A DNA stretch of 64,000 bases from Pirellula sp. SH-Sr6A (lineage in GTDB: Bacteria; Planctomycetota; Planctomycetia; Pirellulales; Pirellulaceae), in contig NZ_CP011272.1 of the NCBI RefSeq assembly GCF_001610875.1, positions 4,011,988-4,075,987 on the forward strand, read 5' to 3'. Positions 46,231 to 54,867 of the stretch are shown in pieces; positions within the stretch are counted from its first letter, which is position 1, and each line of letters begins with the position of its first letter. Below the pieces are notes generated by a model that worked only from the letters and a program-made list of their open reading frames with translations, did not search any database and was not told the origin of the DNA. The position numbers were made by a program, and so were the translations under genes.

Positions 46231-46721
46231 GTATCTCCGACGAGCTGCAAAAGCTGGATGAGCTTCGACGAAATGGTGCCCTTTCCTTCGATGAATTCGA
46301 GATTGCTAAACGGTTGGTGCTCCAAGGATCGGAGGACTCCGTACGGTCTGATCACCTTGAAGAAATCAAGGTTCAAAATGAACTTGCCCAGCTCGATCGT
46401 GAATGGGAGTTGGAGCGAGAGAACTACATGGTGGCTGGAAGGTATGGCCACAAATACATACCAGGAAAGGCCAGTAGCGCTTTTGGAGGATTGTTTGTCG
46501 TTGGATTTGGCGTCATCTGGACGGTGATAGCTGCGACCGTGACAAGAATCGGTGGGGCCGGAGTCTTCAGCATCTTTCCTCTATTCGGTGTCTTGTTCGT
46601 CCTTTTCGGTGCGGGCATGAGTTTTATGGCCTTTGTCAAAGCGGGGCAATATGAAGAGGCTCACGAGCGATATCAGCGTCGTCGTCGGGAGCTCCAGAGC
46701 AAGAATCAAAAGACATCATGA
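46227..46721 (+). CDS. SHOCT-like membrane protein
   Basis: 164 residues from ATG 46227, with AGGAG eight bases upstream. The first 35 residues (DELQKLDELRRNGALSFDEF then EIAKRLVL) match the SHOCT pattern, a short C/N-terminal module often tied to membrane proteins and oligomerisation. A coiled, charged segment follows, then two membrane helices (ALLEDCLS is another frame; here FGGLFVVGFGVIWTVIAATV and VFSIFPLFGVLFVLFGAGMS) and a basic tail (YQRRRRELQSKNQ). Function unknown. Confidence 0.72.
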   Translation: MSISDELQKLDELRRNGALSFDEFEIAKRLVLQGSEDSVRSDHLEEIKVQNELAQLDREWELERENYMVAGRYGHKYIPGKASSAFGGLFVVGFGVIWTVIAATVTRIGGAGVFSIFPLFGVLFVLFGAGMSFMAFVKAGQYEEAHERYQRRRRELQSKNQKTS

Positions 46722-46904
46722 GCGTGATGCAACGCGCGCACGTCGCAGTATTGCTAATTGCGATTTGCATTGGTTGAAGCGTCCCTGCGGATTGTGCTGA
46801 CGAATCTGAAAAGCACTCCGGGAGTTTGGACCGCGCGTTTCTTGATACCAATACTTTTCGGTGGCCTATCTGCAAGGGGGCTCTTCGTTTGAGCTTTGAA
46901 AGTC

Positions 46905-47630
46905 ATGATGTTCGCAAGATCAAATCGTCGACTCCAGATTCTTGATCGGTCGGATGCGCTTTCCGAGTTCTCAGCTGAATTGAAACGCGCGAGGCGTTGG
47001 GCGTATCGCGTCTACGCGATCACTGCGGTGGTGCTGATGCTCTTCCTCTTTGGCGTCGGCTGCGTGTGGTTCCCCGATATTCAGAAGCTTGCATTCGTCT
47101 TCCGCGATCCAGCAAAGACCGTCGGGGATGACGGTAGGTACGGTGCGATCGTTGGTATCTTGATAGGTGCGTTGTTCTTAGCTCCGTCAGCCCTTTTGCC
47201 TTTGTTGTTTGTTGCAATCGCCGACCGCATTGTGGGAAAGAAGTGTCCGGCGTGCCACGCATCGCTGACCTTGTGGAAACGAGGAGAGGTAGTACTTAAA
47301 TCAGGCAAATGTCCAAGATGTTTGGTTCCAATCCTAGGATCCGTCGCTGCCGAAAGTACGGACGAATGGTACGGTGAATCGCAATTGATTTCGTCGGCGC
47401 TTACTTGGTTGATAGCCGTTTTGCTTTCCCTACCGGTCATTGCTCTGGTGTTGATTGAACTGCTTTTGATCAGACTCGTTCATTTGGAGAAAGGGCCTGG
47501 ATTGGGTCCGTTGCTGAGTCACTCAGAAATGCGTGTCGCTTGGACGCTCATCGCATTGATTGCCTTGCTGCTTGCGGCGTACCTCCGCTGGCTCTTTGTG
47601 CGATTTTCGAAAACATCGCAAGAGATATAG
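46905..47630 (+). CDS. Membrane protein with central zinc ribbon
   Basis: About 242 residues from ATG 46905 (a second ATG follows, and TTG 46896 is also in frame). Helices at about 34-56, 75-103, 170-190 and 217-234 surround a cytosolic or periplasmic zinc-ribbon-like loop with CPAC and CPRC spaced by about 20 residues. A charged N-terminus and no signal peptide. Similar four-helix zinc-ribbon proteins occur widely with no assigned role; I do not recognise this one. No convincing ribosome site. 46722-46904 upstream holds nothing recognisable. Confidence 0.65.
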   Translation: MMFARSNRRLQILDRSDALSEFSAELKRARRWAYRVYAITAVVLMLFLFGVGCVWFPDIQKLAFVFRDPAKTVGDDGRYGAIVGILIGALFLAPSALLPLLFVAIADRIVGKKCPACHASLTLWKRGEVVLKSGKCPRCLVPILGSVAAESTDEWYGESQLISSALTWLIAVLLSLPVIALVLIELLLIRLVHLEKGPGLGPLLSHSEMRVAWTLIALIALLLAAYLRWLFVRFSKTSQEI

Positions 47631-47662
47631 TTAGATATGTTGGTTTTTGTTTAGTGAGGGAT

Positions 47663-47851
47663 GGGTGCCTGGTGGTGTTGCGGTCAAGACGAGCTGTCTT
47701 GTCGAGAGTTGGTCGTCGGCCGCATCTCCCTTGGTTCGGCAGATTGGGAATGTATTCAATGGTTGATGATTTATAGGTTCGATCATCGGGCTGATAATAG
47801 ACGATTGCGTTCCTGGTCTTTGGACACGGAACATTCGAAAGTGTGGGTGCC
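47663..47851 (+). repeat. Two isolated GGGTGCC repeats
   Basis: Cores at 47663 (in GATGGGTGCCTGGT) and 47845 (in GTGTGGGTGCCACCAC) match the RAYT-flanking repeats at 10.2-12.5 kb. They show that the element family is dispersed. The frame beginning with GTG 47843 is a repeat artefact for the next gene's start. Confidence 0.7.
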
Positions 47852-47944
47852 ACCACGGAATCCGGCAAGTTGATATACTCGGGCTTGCTTTCGACCGAAT
47901 CCAAACGGAAACCTGTTGTTCGCCTGACTTTAGGAGTCGTTGAA

Positions 47945-48373
47945 TTGAGTACCTCGCGTAGTGTTTTGCCATTTCTTGTCGGTTGGCTTTGCCTGATCTT
48001 TGCCGTCGTTCTGTTCGTTTTCTCTGCACTGATGCTTCTACTCCAAACGCCCCCACTGACTTGTTTGGTTATTGGGAGTACGGCATTGTTTCCGGCTCTC
48101 ATTGCTGTAGCGTGCTTGTTGCCTAGTAAGCGGACGATAGCATTGAGAGTGATTGGCGGTATTGTATTTGCCGCATGTGTGGGTACGTTCATCACGACCT
48201 TTGTTAATCCCGTCAATGATGGACAGGGGCGTTCTCGTAGGGGGTTGCTCGTCGTGGCTGCCATTGCTGGAGGTGCAATGGCAATCAAGGGTAAATGGCC
48301 GGGCAGCAACGGGCGTGTCGAACCGGTGAAAGAGCCATCGAATGCACAGGACGCGCTCGGACGTGCTGACTGA
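47945..48373 (+). CDS. Small membrane protein, unknown
   Basis: 142 residues from TTG 47945, chosen because AGGAG (47932-47936) lies eight bases upstream. Reading from GTG 47843 would begin in a dispersed repeat and lacks such a site. Hydrophobic segments: LPFLVGWLCLIFAVVLFVFSALMLLL, CLVIGSTALFPALIAVACLL, ALRVIGGIVFAACVGTFITT, and a weaker LLVVAAIAGGAMAI. The tail is polar. No family recognised. A good terminator follows about 170 bases later. Confidence 0.6.
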   Translation: MSTSRSVLPFLVGWLCLIFAVVLFVFSALMLLLQTPPLTCLVIGSTALFPALIAVACLLPSKRTIALRVIGGIVFAACVGTFITTFVNPVNDGQGRSRRGLLVVAAIAGGAMAIKGKWPGSNGRVEPVKEPSNAQDALGRAD

Positions 48374-48541
48374 CTCGCGTATGCGTCACGTTGTCGTGCA
48401 GGGTCGATACTGTTTTTAAGAGAACGACGACTGCCAGGGCATGCATCGATGGTCGGCTGAGTTGGGATACCGTTGAACGGGATGTCGCGTTCCAGGCGCT
48501 TCTTGCAATGGTGAGCAAACCACGAAGTGTGCAGGAAGCGA

Positions 48542-48568
48542 GCCTCGGCGTCGACGAGGCGTTTTTTT
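48542..48568 (+). terminator. Rho-independent terminator
   Basis: GCCTCG (48542-48547) pairs with CGAGGC (48555-48560) around a 7-base loop, followed by G and seven T (48562-48568). It closes the small membrane protein unit and lies just upstream of the next gene. Confidence 0.85.
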
Positions 48569-48611
48569 AACTTGAGGACAATCAGACTCTCTTATGGTGG
48601 AGCGCGTGAAA

Positions 48612-49724
48612 ATGAATCTCAAAAGTTCTTGCTGCAATGCCAGACATGCCCCCCAGTTTGGGAGAGATCCCTCGCAGGAGTGGCTCAAATCCAGCTTGTT
48701 CCTAGCGGTCTGCTTATCTGTCACCTGCTTGGCCCAATCGTCGTTGGCTCAACAGTCTCCGTCGAAATCAGGCGACAAGCCGCCGCGATCAGCGAATCGA
48801 GCGAACGAAGCCAAGAAGGCAGCGAATGCAGACCAGGAAGTGCGAAAGCCTGCTTCCGTGGAGGAAGCAGCGCAGGTCATCGATCTCTCGACATTTCCAC
48901 TTCTCCCGAATGTGTTGGCGATTCATGCCAGGTCTGTCGGGCATTTGGAATATGTGGTAAGTCTCAAGTCGTTTGATGTGAAGAGCGAGTATGAGTTTCA
49001 GCGCCGTAATTTGTTGGCACGGCAATGGCAGGAATTGCCCGATGGAGACGGGCAATTCACCCGTTCGGGATTTCACCTTTATGTAACGGTTCAAACGCAT
49101 GACGAACCGGGCAAGGCGGTCGTGAAGCTGCAGAACCATGGCAATGTCAATGTGAGCAAGTTACCCGTACCAAAGGGCACCAAGTACATAAAAACGGCCT
49201 ACAACGTTGCGGACTTTGAGACTGCCGCCAGTGTGCAAGAAGCGAGAGACATGGTTCTCGCGTTATTGATGGACCAGGGATGGCAGCCGTATGGAATGAG
49301 AGGTGATGCGATGGACATGAAGCAGAACGCTGTTCTACTCACAGCATCGATCACCAGTACGAGAAAGCCTGGCGTAACGAGGATCGCATTCTGGACGACT
49401 CAGATGCCGGTGGAATTGCCGGTGCCACCCCAATCGGAATCGATTCTCTATCAGTCTGACCGGAATCGCCTTGAGCTGGTCGCCGTGGGTAGCATGGACG
49501 AAATCGCCACATTCTACAAGAACTCTCTGGCTGCATTCGACTGGCAACCCATTGCGGAGAAGCCCGTGCGTGAAATCAATTCTCAGCAGTTCGTACTGAC
49601 TTTTCGTAATCGTGCTCAAGACATGGTGCGTCTAGGTATGAGCGAACGAGGTAAAGAGAAGACGCGAATAACCCTCGAGTATCAGTCGAAGGGGGAACTC
49701 GACGCGCGCAGCCGGGAGCCATAA
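48612..49724 (+). CDS. Hypothetical exported protein
   Basis: 370 residues from ATG 48612, with GGAG nine bases upstream; ATG 48594 is an in-frame alternative. After a basic and Cys-containing N-terminus a signal peptide is visible (SSLFLAVCLSVTCLAQSSLAQ). A Lys/Ala-rich linker follows, then a domain with repeated strand-helix units (VADFETAASVQEARDMVLAL; VGSMDEIATFYKNSLAAFDW). These two units look alike, with a DxExxxFYxxxL flavour, and may be a duplication. No family recognised. Probably periplasmic. Confidence 0.65.
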   Translation: MNLKSSCCNARHAPQFGRDPSQEWLKSSLFLAVCLSVTCLAQSSLAQQSPSKSGDKPPRSANRANEAKKAANADQEVRKPASVEEAAQVIDLSTFPLLPNVLAIHARSVGHLEYVVSLKSFDVKSEYEFQRRNLLARQWQELPDGDGQFTRSGFHLYVTVQTHDEPGKAVVKLQNHGNVNVSKLPVPKGTKYIKTAYNVADFETAASVQEARDMVLALLMDQGWQPYGMRGDAMDMKQNAVLLTASITSTRKPGVTRIAFWTTQMPVELPVPPQSESILYQSDRNRLELVAVGSMDEIATFYKNSLAAFDWQPIAEKPVREINSQQFVLTFRNRAQDMVRLGMSERGKEKTRITLEYQSKGELDARSREP

Positions 49725-49784
49725 CAAGACACGCACCGAAGATCGTGTGCAAAACCGCTTCTCACTACTGGAGCGATCGCATCT

Positions 49785-49973
49785 ATGAAGGCACCGTTTG
49801 ATGTTGATCGATATGTTTGCGAATGCAATCGTTTCCAGCGGCGTGTACTCGTGATTGCCATAGGGACGGTACTGTTCATGATGGTTTGTTTTGGACTGGT
49901 CATTCCCTTTCGTGATAATTCCTTTCGCATCGTCGCCAATTGGCATGACGTGCCGGCTGCGGAATCGGACTAG
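49785..49973 (+). CDS. Small single-pass membrane protein, unknown
   Basis: 62 residues from ATG 49785 with GGAG 11 bases upstream. One strong helix (VLVIAIGTVLFMMVCFGLVI) with a polar N-terminus holding CEC and a short C-terminal tail. Too short to assign. Real coding is plausible but not sure. Confidence 0.4.
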   Translation: MKAPFDVDRYVCECNRFQRRVLVIAIGTVLFMMVCFGLVIPFRDNSFRIVANWHDVPAAESD

Positions 49974-50032
49974 ACCTTGATTACTGGAATGTGACTCGAA
50001 GTCATTGGGTTCGAGTGTTACCAGGAATAACT

Positions 50033-50395
50033 ATGACCTTTCGCACAGCTTTTTTGGATTGGGCGCGCGACGCATTCCCCGAGCTTGAGGTAGAGTTTCT
50101 GGGGGCGTCAGCGGAGAATCGCTTGTACTCGGCGTTTCTGGCATTTCGCAATCACACGCAAGTCGCAATCGACAATCAAGACAGCCGTCGAGTTGAGGAA
50201 TTATTTGGAATGGCCGATCGTGTACTGGTTTGCAGTTATCCAGAGATGCGGTCCCTCTTTCATGTCGTCTATGTGGAGGATCTGAAATTCCATGACGAGC
50301 GAACCAAACGTTCCTGGGCTTTGAAGTTGCTATCGCCATCGCTTCGATTGGAGCGTGAGCGCTCATTGCCTGGTTTACCATGCGATGAAACGTAG
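50033..50395 (+). CDS. Hypothetical small soluble protein
   Basis: 120 residues from ATG 50033, with AGGA six bases upstream. Mixed alpha/beta composition: an amphipathic start (FRTAFLDWARDAFPELEVEF), a strand (ADRVLVCSYPEMRSLFHVVYVEDL) and a basic end. No signal, helix or known motif. It overlaps the next gene by 11 bases. Family unknown. Confidence 0.5.
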   Translation: MTFRTAFLDWARDAFPELEVEFLGASAENRLYSAFLAFRNHTQVAIDNQDSRRVEELFGMADRVLVCSYPEMRSLFHVVYVEDLKFHDERTKRSWALKLLSPSLRLERERSLPGLPCDET

Positions 50396-50795
50396 AAATG
50401 TTGGATGTTTGATTACTTTAGGGGCGATTCTGTTCGTCTTCGCCGGGTTTTGGATGGTGCCTTCGCGCGCGAGGCGTTCGCTTCCATGGAATGCAACGGA
50501 CATCCATGAGTTTTACGAAGCAGCGAGATTCGGATCGGACTTTAAGCGTTGTCTAAAGGCGAAGATGGAAGAGAGGGATTTTGACGCCTATGCAACTCGC
50601 CTTATGCTCACCGAAATCTATGATCCGGGACGTCATGCTGACTTGGGGATTCACTGGGGCCATTGTGAGGAATCGTGGTGGGATCCTCCTGAATCCTTGG
50701 CGGGTGTTCGATTTGAATCATCGAAAGGAGAGGAGTACTTCGCCATAGCGGATTGGCAGGAAGGGTACGTTTACTTCTATGTTCTCTCGTGGTAG
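50385..50795 (+). CDS. Hypothetical membrane-anchored protein
   Basis: 136 residues from ATG 50385, overlapping the previous stop. An N-terminal helix (CLITLGAILFVFAGFWMV) follows KRRN, so it is a signal anchor or signal peptide. The rest is soluble, with aromatic-rich segments (HWGHCEESWWDPPESL; YFAIADWQEGYVYFYVLSW). Family unknown. Last of the small-gene series. Confidence 0.5.
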   Translation: MKRRNVGCLITLGAILFVFAGFWMVPSRARRSLPWNATDIHEFYEAARFGSDFKRCLKAKMEERDFDAYATRLMLTEIYDPGRHADLGIHWGHCEESWWDPPESLAGVRFESSKGEEYFAIADWQEGYVYFYVLSW

Positions 50796-50940
50796 TTTCA
50801 CGACCTTCCTTGAGGCTGGTCAAGATTTGCAGCATGGCTTCATTGTCGATGGCTACGCCGGTTCTGGTCGTGTGGCTGTTGCCGATGCGAAAGTCGATGA
50901 GTTGAGGTAAGTTGTCCTCCTTTTCGAATGGAGTGAAAAC
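50787..50940 (-). pseudogene. Possible remnant of a larger gene
   Basis: The minus strand reads VFTPFEKEDNLPQLIDFRIG followed by NSHTTRTGVAIDNEAMLQIL and TSLKEGRE without a start codon, preceded by a stop. The composition looks like genuine protein rather than a shadow frame, and no gene lies opposite. I read it as a decayed fragment. The rest of 50796-50988 is empty. Confidence 0.3.
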
Positions 50941-50988
50941 CTAGGCAATCCTCTTCGCACGGTCGATGAAGTGTAGTTCCCCATACAT

Positions 50989-53900
50989 TTATTTCTTCAT
51001 GCGTCTTCGGAGGCCTATCCCGATGCCACCTGCGAGGCCGAGGAGGATCATGGAGCTGGGCTCGGGAACAGCGCTGTAGTTCAGAACAATGTCATTGCCA
51101 ACGGTTCCCCAGGAGAAGCCTGCGGCCGAGCGAATGCTCGCGAGCGAGTTGTTTCCGCTATCTGCGGATACATTGATGCTACCAAACACGGAGTTTGTGG
51201 CTAGGGATGGTGCAGCGCTATTGGCGTAGACCAACCATTGGCGATCCGTGTCCCAGAAGGCATCGGCCCATTGGACTGTGGAACCGGTCCCGTTGAAGAC
51301 CAGATTCGAAGTGACTCCGGTGTTGATGACAAGCGTTCCACCGGTCACGTTGATGACGTCGAAGTTGGTGCCGCTTCCGGTGTTGGAGTTCGCCACCAAT
51401 TCCCAAGAAAGATCTGCACCGGTGTTGTAGGTTAAGCCTGCCAAGAACGTTTGCGTTCCTGGGCTATTTCCAGGCGTGTGAGAACCTGAGATCGTGGTTG
51501 ATCCACCGATCGTGCCAGACCCACCCAGCGATGCACCGGAGGCTACGGTGAGGTTTCCAGTCGCGGTCGATTGGTTACCGTTGATGATCAGGGAACCAGA
51601 TTGAACACTTGTCGCGCCGGTGTATGTGTTGTTTCCAGAGAGTGTGAGAGCCCCAGATCCTTGCTTGGCCAAACCGCCATTTCCACTGACGACACCCGAG
51701 AGCGTCAGGTTGGACGATGCGTTCGAGACACGCACCACGCCGCCCCCATCGTTGAGGGTCATTGCAGCGGAGCGGGACGCAGTACCACCGCCGTATTCTA
51801 GGGTACCTGTCGTACTGGTACCGCCAAGGTTGATAGCGCTATTACCCAGGTTTTGTGTGCCCGCCAAGACAACGGTGCCATCAAGGATGTTGGTCACGGA
51901 TGTCAAAGCGATGTTGCCTTGTACGGTAACGGTCCCAGAGGTCGTTTTTTCGATAACACGAACACCTCCGAACGTCGATTGGTTCGCACCGACACCATTG
52001 AGCAATCCCGAAGTGAAGGATTGCGTCCCAGCGGCGTTGGTATTGATGTTTCCTGGATTGGTGCCTAGGCCATCAAAGAGAATCGTTCCACCATTCAAGT
52101 TAACACCGCCGATTTGTTCGCCGATGCGCATATCGAGAGTCCCGCCGTCGTTGACGGTGAAGAAGGTCGAGTCTGGATGGTCCGGATTGTCCGTAGCGCT
52201 CACACCGAATTGGAAGGTTCCACCGTTGTTGATCACGATGCCCGATGCTCCGAGATCTCCTCCTGCTACGTCTTGAAGGATGAAGCGACCGGCATTGACA
52301 TTGAGAGTGCCCGTGAAGGAGTTGCTGTTGCCTTGGAAGCTGACCGTTCCCGTCCCGTTTTTATTGATGGTATTGGTGCCGCTTACTGTTGCGCCAAAAA
52401 CCAGATTTCCGGAACCGTCCAAATTCAGCGTATTCGCGCCGAGGCCAACGGTACCCGAGAGGGACGCGACTCCGCTGTTGTTGTTTCTGATGGTTGCATC
52501 GCCATCCAAGGCAATAGGGGCAGCAAAACTGACCTCGTTCGTCCGATCAAAGGCTAAGGTCGTGCCAGCTGACATGTTCAACGATGAATTGGTAAGGCTG
52601 CCAGTTGTTCCACCTGCTCCGATTTGCAGTGTACCTCCTGCAAGCGTGACGCTACCGCTTTGACTGTTGTCTGTGGCAACAACCAGGGTGCCGGTACCGG
52701 ACTTCGTCAAAGTCCCTGATCCAGCAATGGATCCAGTACCTTGGAAAGTGTAGTTATTGGAGGAGTTATTCACGACCACCGAGCTGGGAGCCACCGCTCC
52801 TTGAAGGTTGACCGCGAAATTTCCGGATGCGGAATCATCGAAAACAACAGAATCGGTTTGAATGAAATTGGTGGCAGCCAGCGATGTTTCCAATCGCCAG
52901 TTGTTCGTGCCTCCGATGTTGGCGGCGGTGCCCACGTCCCAGTTTGCGTTGGTTGCCCCGCTCCATTTTACATTCTCGCTCAAGGCAGTGACGTTGAGAT
53001 CTATTCTTGTGTTGGTCGTGTCATAGATGAGCGATCCTGCAGTGCGGCCTTGCAATTGAAGATTGAATCCTGAATTGATGGCCCCCCCGTTGTAATCGAT
53101 CAGAGTAAAGCTACCCAACGACATGGGCTGAGTATTCGATACCCTTAGTGTTCCACCCGCGGCGAGTCCATCCGATGCGGCGACTACTAGCAGAGGTGTG
53201 GTGGGCAAGATCGCTGCGTCGAGTCCAAATTGGAGAGTGGACGCAGGAGCAGATAGGTTCAGCGACTGAACTGTTAGGGAACCTGTGCCAGCACCGCTTG
53301 CTATCGACAAGGTGGCGTCGTTTCCGACGGTGAATCCCCCTGCCGCGGCGGTTGCAATCGTTCCTCCGTTGGAAGCCGTTGGTGCCAACACCAAAGTTCC
53401 TTGCTCAATGTTGATCAGGCCTGTGTTGGACAATCCACCGGTCAGAGCCAAGGTTCCCACGCCATTTTTTGCTAAGCCGCCTGCGCCATCGAAGGCACCG
53501 CTTAAAGTCAATTCAGTTCCTGACTTTGCAACATGAATAGCGCCTCCTCCTGCCTGAAGAGTGAAAGCTCCTGCACGGGTAGCTGTCGTACCTTGATAGT
53601 CGAATGTGCCTGCTGTCGTTCCATCGCTTGCGCCCAATCTCACTGCTGCGGTTCCAAGATTCGATGCGCCGAGCATGGACAAGGTGCCATCGAGAATATT
53701 CAAGCGACCCGTTCCCGTTGTGATGGAGACATTTCCTCCGAGGGTAACGGTACCGGCCGTCGTCTTATTGATAGCCGTGTTTCCGCCGACCGTAAAATTA
53801 CCTCCGATGAGGCTTCCGTTCGTCCAGTTCTGAGCCGTAGCTCCCGACATCGTCATACTTCCCTGTTGAAGGTTGACGACACCACCGTTCAGGTTGACAC

Positions 53901-54612
53901 CTCCAAAGGTTTCCCCTTCCTGCCAATTGACGGTCCCGCCGGAATTGACGGTGATGTAGGTCGAGTTGGGCAGATTCGGATCTCCAACTGTGCTAGCACC
54001 GAATTGGTAGGTACCACCATTGTTAACGACGATCGAGACGGGGTTGAAGTTGGTGGTAGCAATCCCTGTCGAGCTGTTGACGAAGGTGCCTTGGTCGATG
54101 ACGAGGGTACCAGTAAATCCGCTGTTATTGCTGTTGTGAATGAACGTTCCTGTACCCGTTTTCCGCATGGTGCCAGCACCGGCGAAGAGACCGGAAAAGA
54201 GTGCATTTCCTGTGATATCCAACTGAGGATCGGCACCCGCGAGAGTAAAGGTGTTCGTAGCCGAACCCGCGATGGTGACGGTGCCAGTGCCTGTGTTATT
54301 GACCGTGATTCGGTTGAGAATTAGGGGGCCAATGTTATTGGTCGTTGCATAGCTCTCCGCTCCGGTCGCGTTGAAGACCACTTGAGTGGTGTTCGAACTA
54401 ACGGGTAAGGAGCTCCAGTTGCTCGCCACATCCCAATTGCCGTTTACTGGGTTCTGCCACACGCTTTGGGCATGAGCAACGTGGGCCGATAACGACGCTA
54501 GAACCGCGAGGGTGCTAGAAAAGAAGCACTTCAGAAGGATTTTCCTGCGTTTCTGAAGCGTCCTAAGAATTCGACGCTTTTTCGCTTGGCACTTTTTGCT
54601 CTCGCCCTTCAT
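50989..54612 (-). CDS. PEP-CTERM surface protein with autotransporter-type beta-strand repeats
   Basis: 1207 residues from ATG 54612 (GGAG six bases upstream). A basic N-region (KKRRILRTLQKRRKILLK) precedes a signal peptide ending HVAHA. The body is Gly/Ser/Thr/Asn-rich with many short beta units (GTGTLVVATDNSQSGSVTL; GNGGLAKQGSGALTLSGNNT), typical of autotransporter-associated beta-strand repeats. Two long halves (about 100-420 and 660-1000) are alike, with VVNNGGTYQFGAS matching VINNGGTFQFGVS and GVNLNGGVVN matching GVNLNGGTIL. It ends with VPEPSSMILLGLAGGIGIGL then RRRMKK, the PEP-CTERM sorting tag. An exosortase would cleave it at the envelope. Probably an adhesin or matrix protein. Confidence 0.9.
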   Translation of the reverse strand: MKGESKKCQAKKRRILRTLQKRRKILLKCFFSSTLAVLASLSAHVAHAQSVWQNPVNGNWDVASNWSSLPVSSNTTQVVFNATGAESYATTNNIGPLILNRITVNNTGTGTVTIAGSATNTFTLAGADPQLDITGNALFSGLFAGAGTMRKTGTGTFIHNSNNSGFTGTLVIDQGTFVNSSTGIATTNFNPVSIVVNNGGTYQFGASTVGDPNLPNSTYITVNSGGTVNWQEGETFGGVNLNGGVVNLQQGSMTMSGATAQNWTNGSLIGGNFTVGGNTAINKTTAGTVTLGGNVSITTGTGRLNILDGTLSMLGASNLGTAAVRLGASDGTTAGTFDYQGTTATRAGAFTLQAGGGAIHVAKSGTELTLSGAFDGAGGLAKNGVGTLALTGGLSNTGLINIEQGTLVLAPTASNGGTIATAAAGGFTVGNDATLSIASGAGTGSLTVQSLNLSAPASTLQFGLDAAILPTTPLLVVAASDGLAAGGTLRVSNTQPMSLGSFTLIDYNGGAINSGFNLQLQGRTAGSLIYDTTNTRIDLNVTALSENVKWSGATNANWDVGTAANIGGTNNWRLETSLAATNFIQTDSVVFDDSASGNFAVNLQGAVAPSSVVVNNSSNNYTFQGTGSIAGSGTLTKSGTGTLVVATDNSQSGSVTLAGGTLQIGAGGTTGSLTNSSLNMSAGTTLAFDRTNEVSFAAPIALDGDATIRNNNSGVASLSGTVGLGANTLNLDGSGNLVFGATVSGTNTINKNGTGTVSFQGNSNSFTGTLNVNAGRFILQDVAGGDLGASGIVINNGGTFQFGVSATDNPDHPDSTFFTVNDGGTLDMRIGEQIGGVNLNGGTILFDGLGTNPGNINTNAAGTQSFTSGLLNGVGANQSTFGGVRVIEKTTSGTVTVQGNIALTSVTNILDGTVVLAGTQNLGNSAINLGGTSTTGTLEYGGGTASRSAAMTLNDGGGVVRVSNASSNLTLSGVVSGNGGLAKQGSGALTLSGNNTYTGATSVQSGSLIINGNQSTATGNLTVASGASLGGSGTIGGSTTISGSHTPGNSPGTQTFLAGLTYNTGADLSWELVANSNTGSGTNFDVINVTGGTLVINTGVTSNLVFNGTGSTVQWADAFWDTDRQWLVYANSAAPSLATNSVFGSINVSADSGNNSLASIRSAAGFSWGTVGNDIVLNYSAVPEPSSMILLGLAGGIGIGLRRRMKK

Positions 54613-54802
54613 CACTCACTCCGATGCGATACTTCTCCACGATGAAAATCAATGAACGAGCAGATTAATTTTCGAGCGCGGTGTCCGCAACGGATTGCGA
54701 GTTAAGATTTGGTCAAGAATGGCCGACCCGCTAAAGCTTCTGTTTTGAGACCATGCGTGCAAGCCTTCAACCGAGCGTTGCCATGCAAGATATGGACATT
54801 AC

Positions 54803-54845
54803 TTGACCGAGGGGAGCGATTGCTTTATCGTTGGTAAACGATAAA
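54803..54845 (+). promoter_or_regulatory. Promoter-like sequence with overlapping palindrome upstream of the aquaporin
   Basis: TTGACC (54803-54808), a 17-base spacer and TATCGT (54826-54831) fit a sigma-70-type promoter. The perfect 9-bp inverted repeat TTTATCGTT/AACGATAAA (54824-54832 and 54837-54845, spacer GGTA) covers the -10 region and could be an operator, or an mRNA 5' hairpin. It ends 22 bases before the start codon. 54616-54802 shows nothing else. Confidence 0.35.
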
Positions 54846-54867
54846 AGAATTTCTAGTGGAGCTGAGC

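Noticed and set aside
51571-54324. Several long open frames on the plus strand opposite the PEP-CTERM gene
   Set aside because: They mirror the repetitive Gly/Thr/Val codons of the real gene, have no ribosome sites, and the minus-strand protein has a signal peptide and sorting tag.
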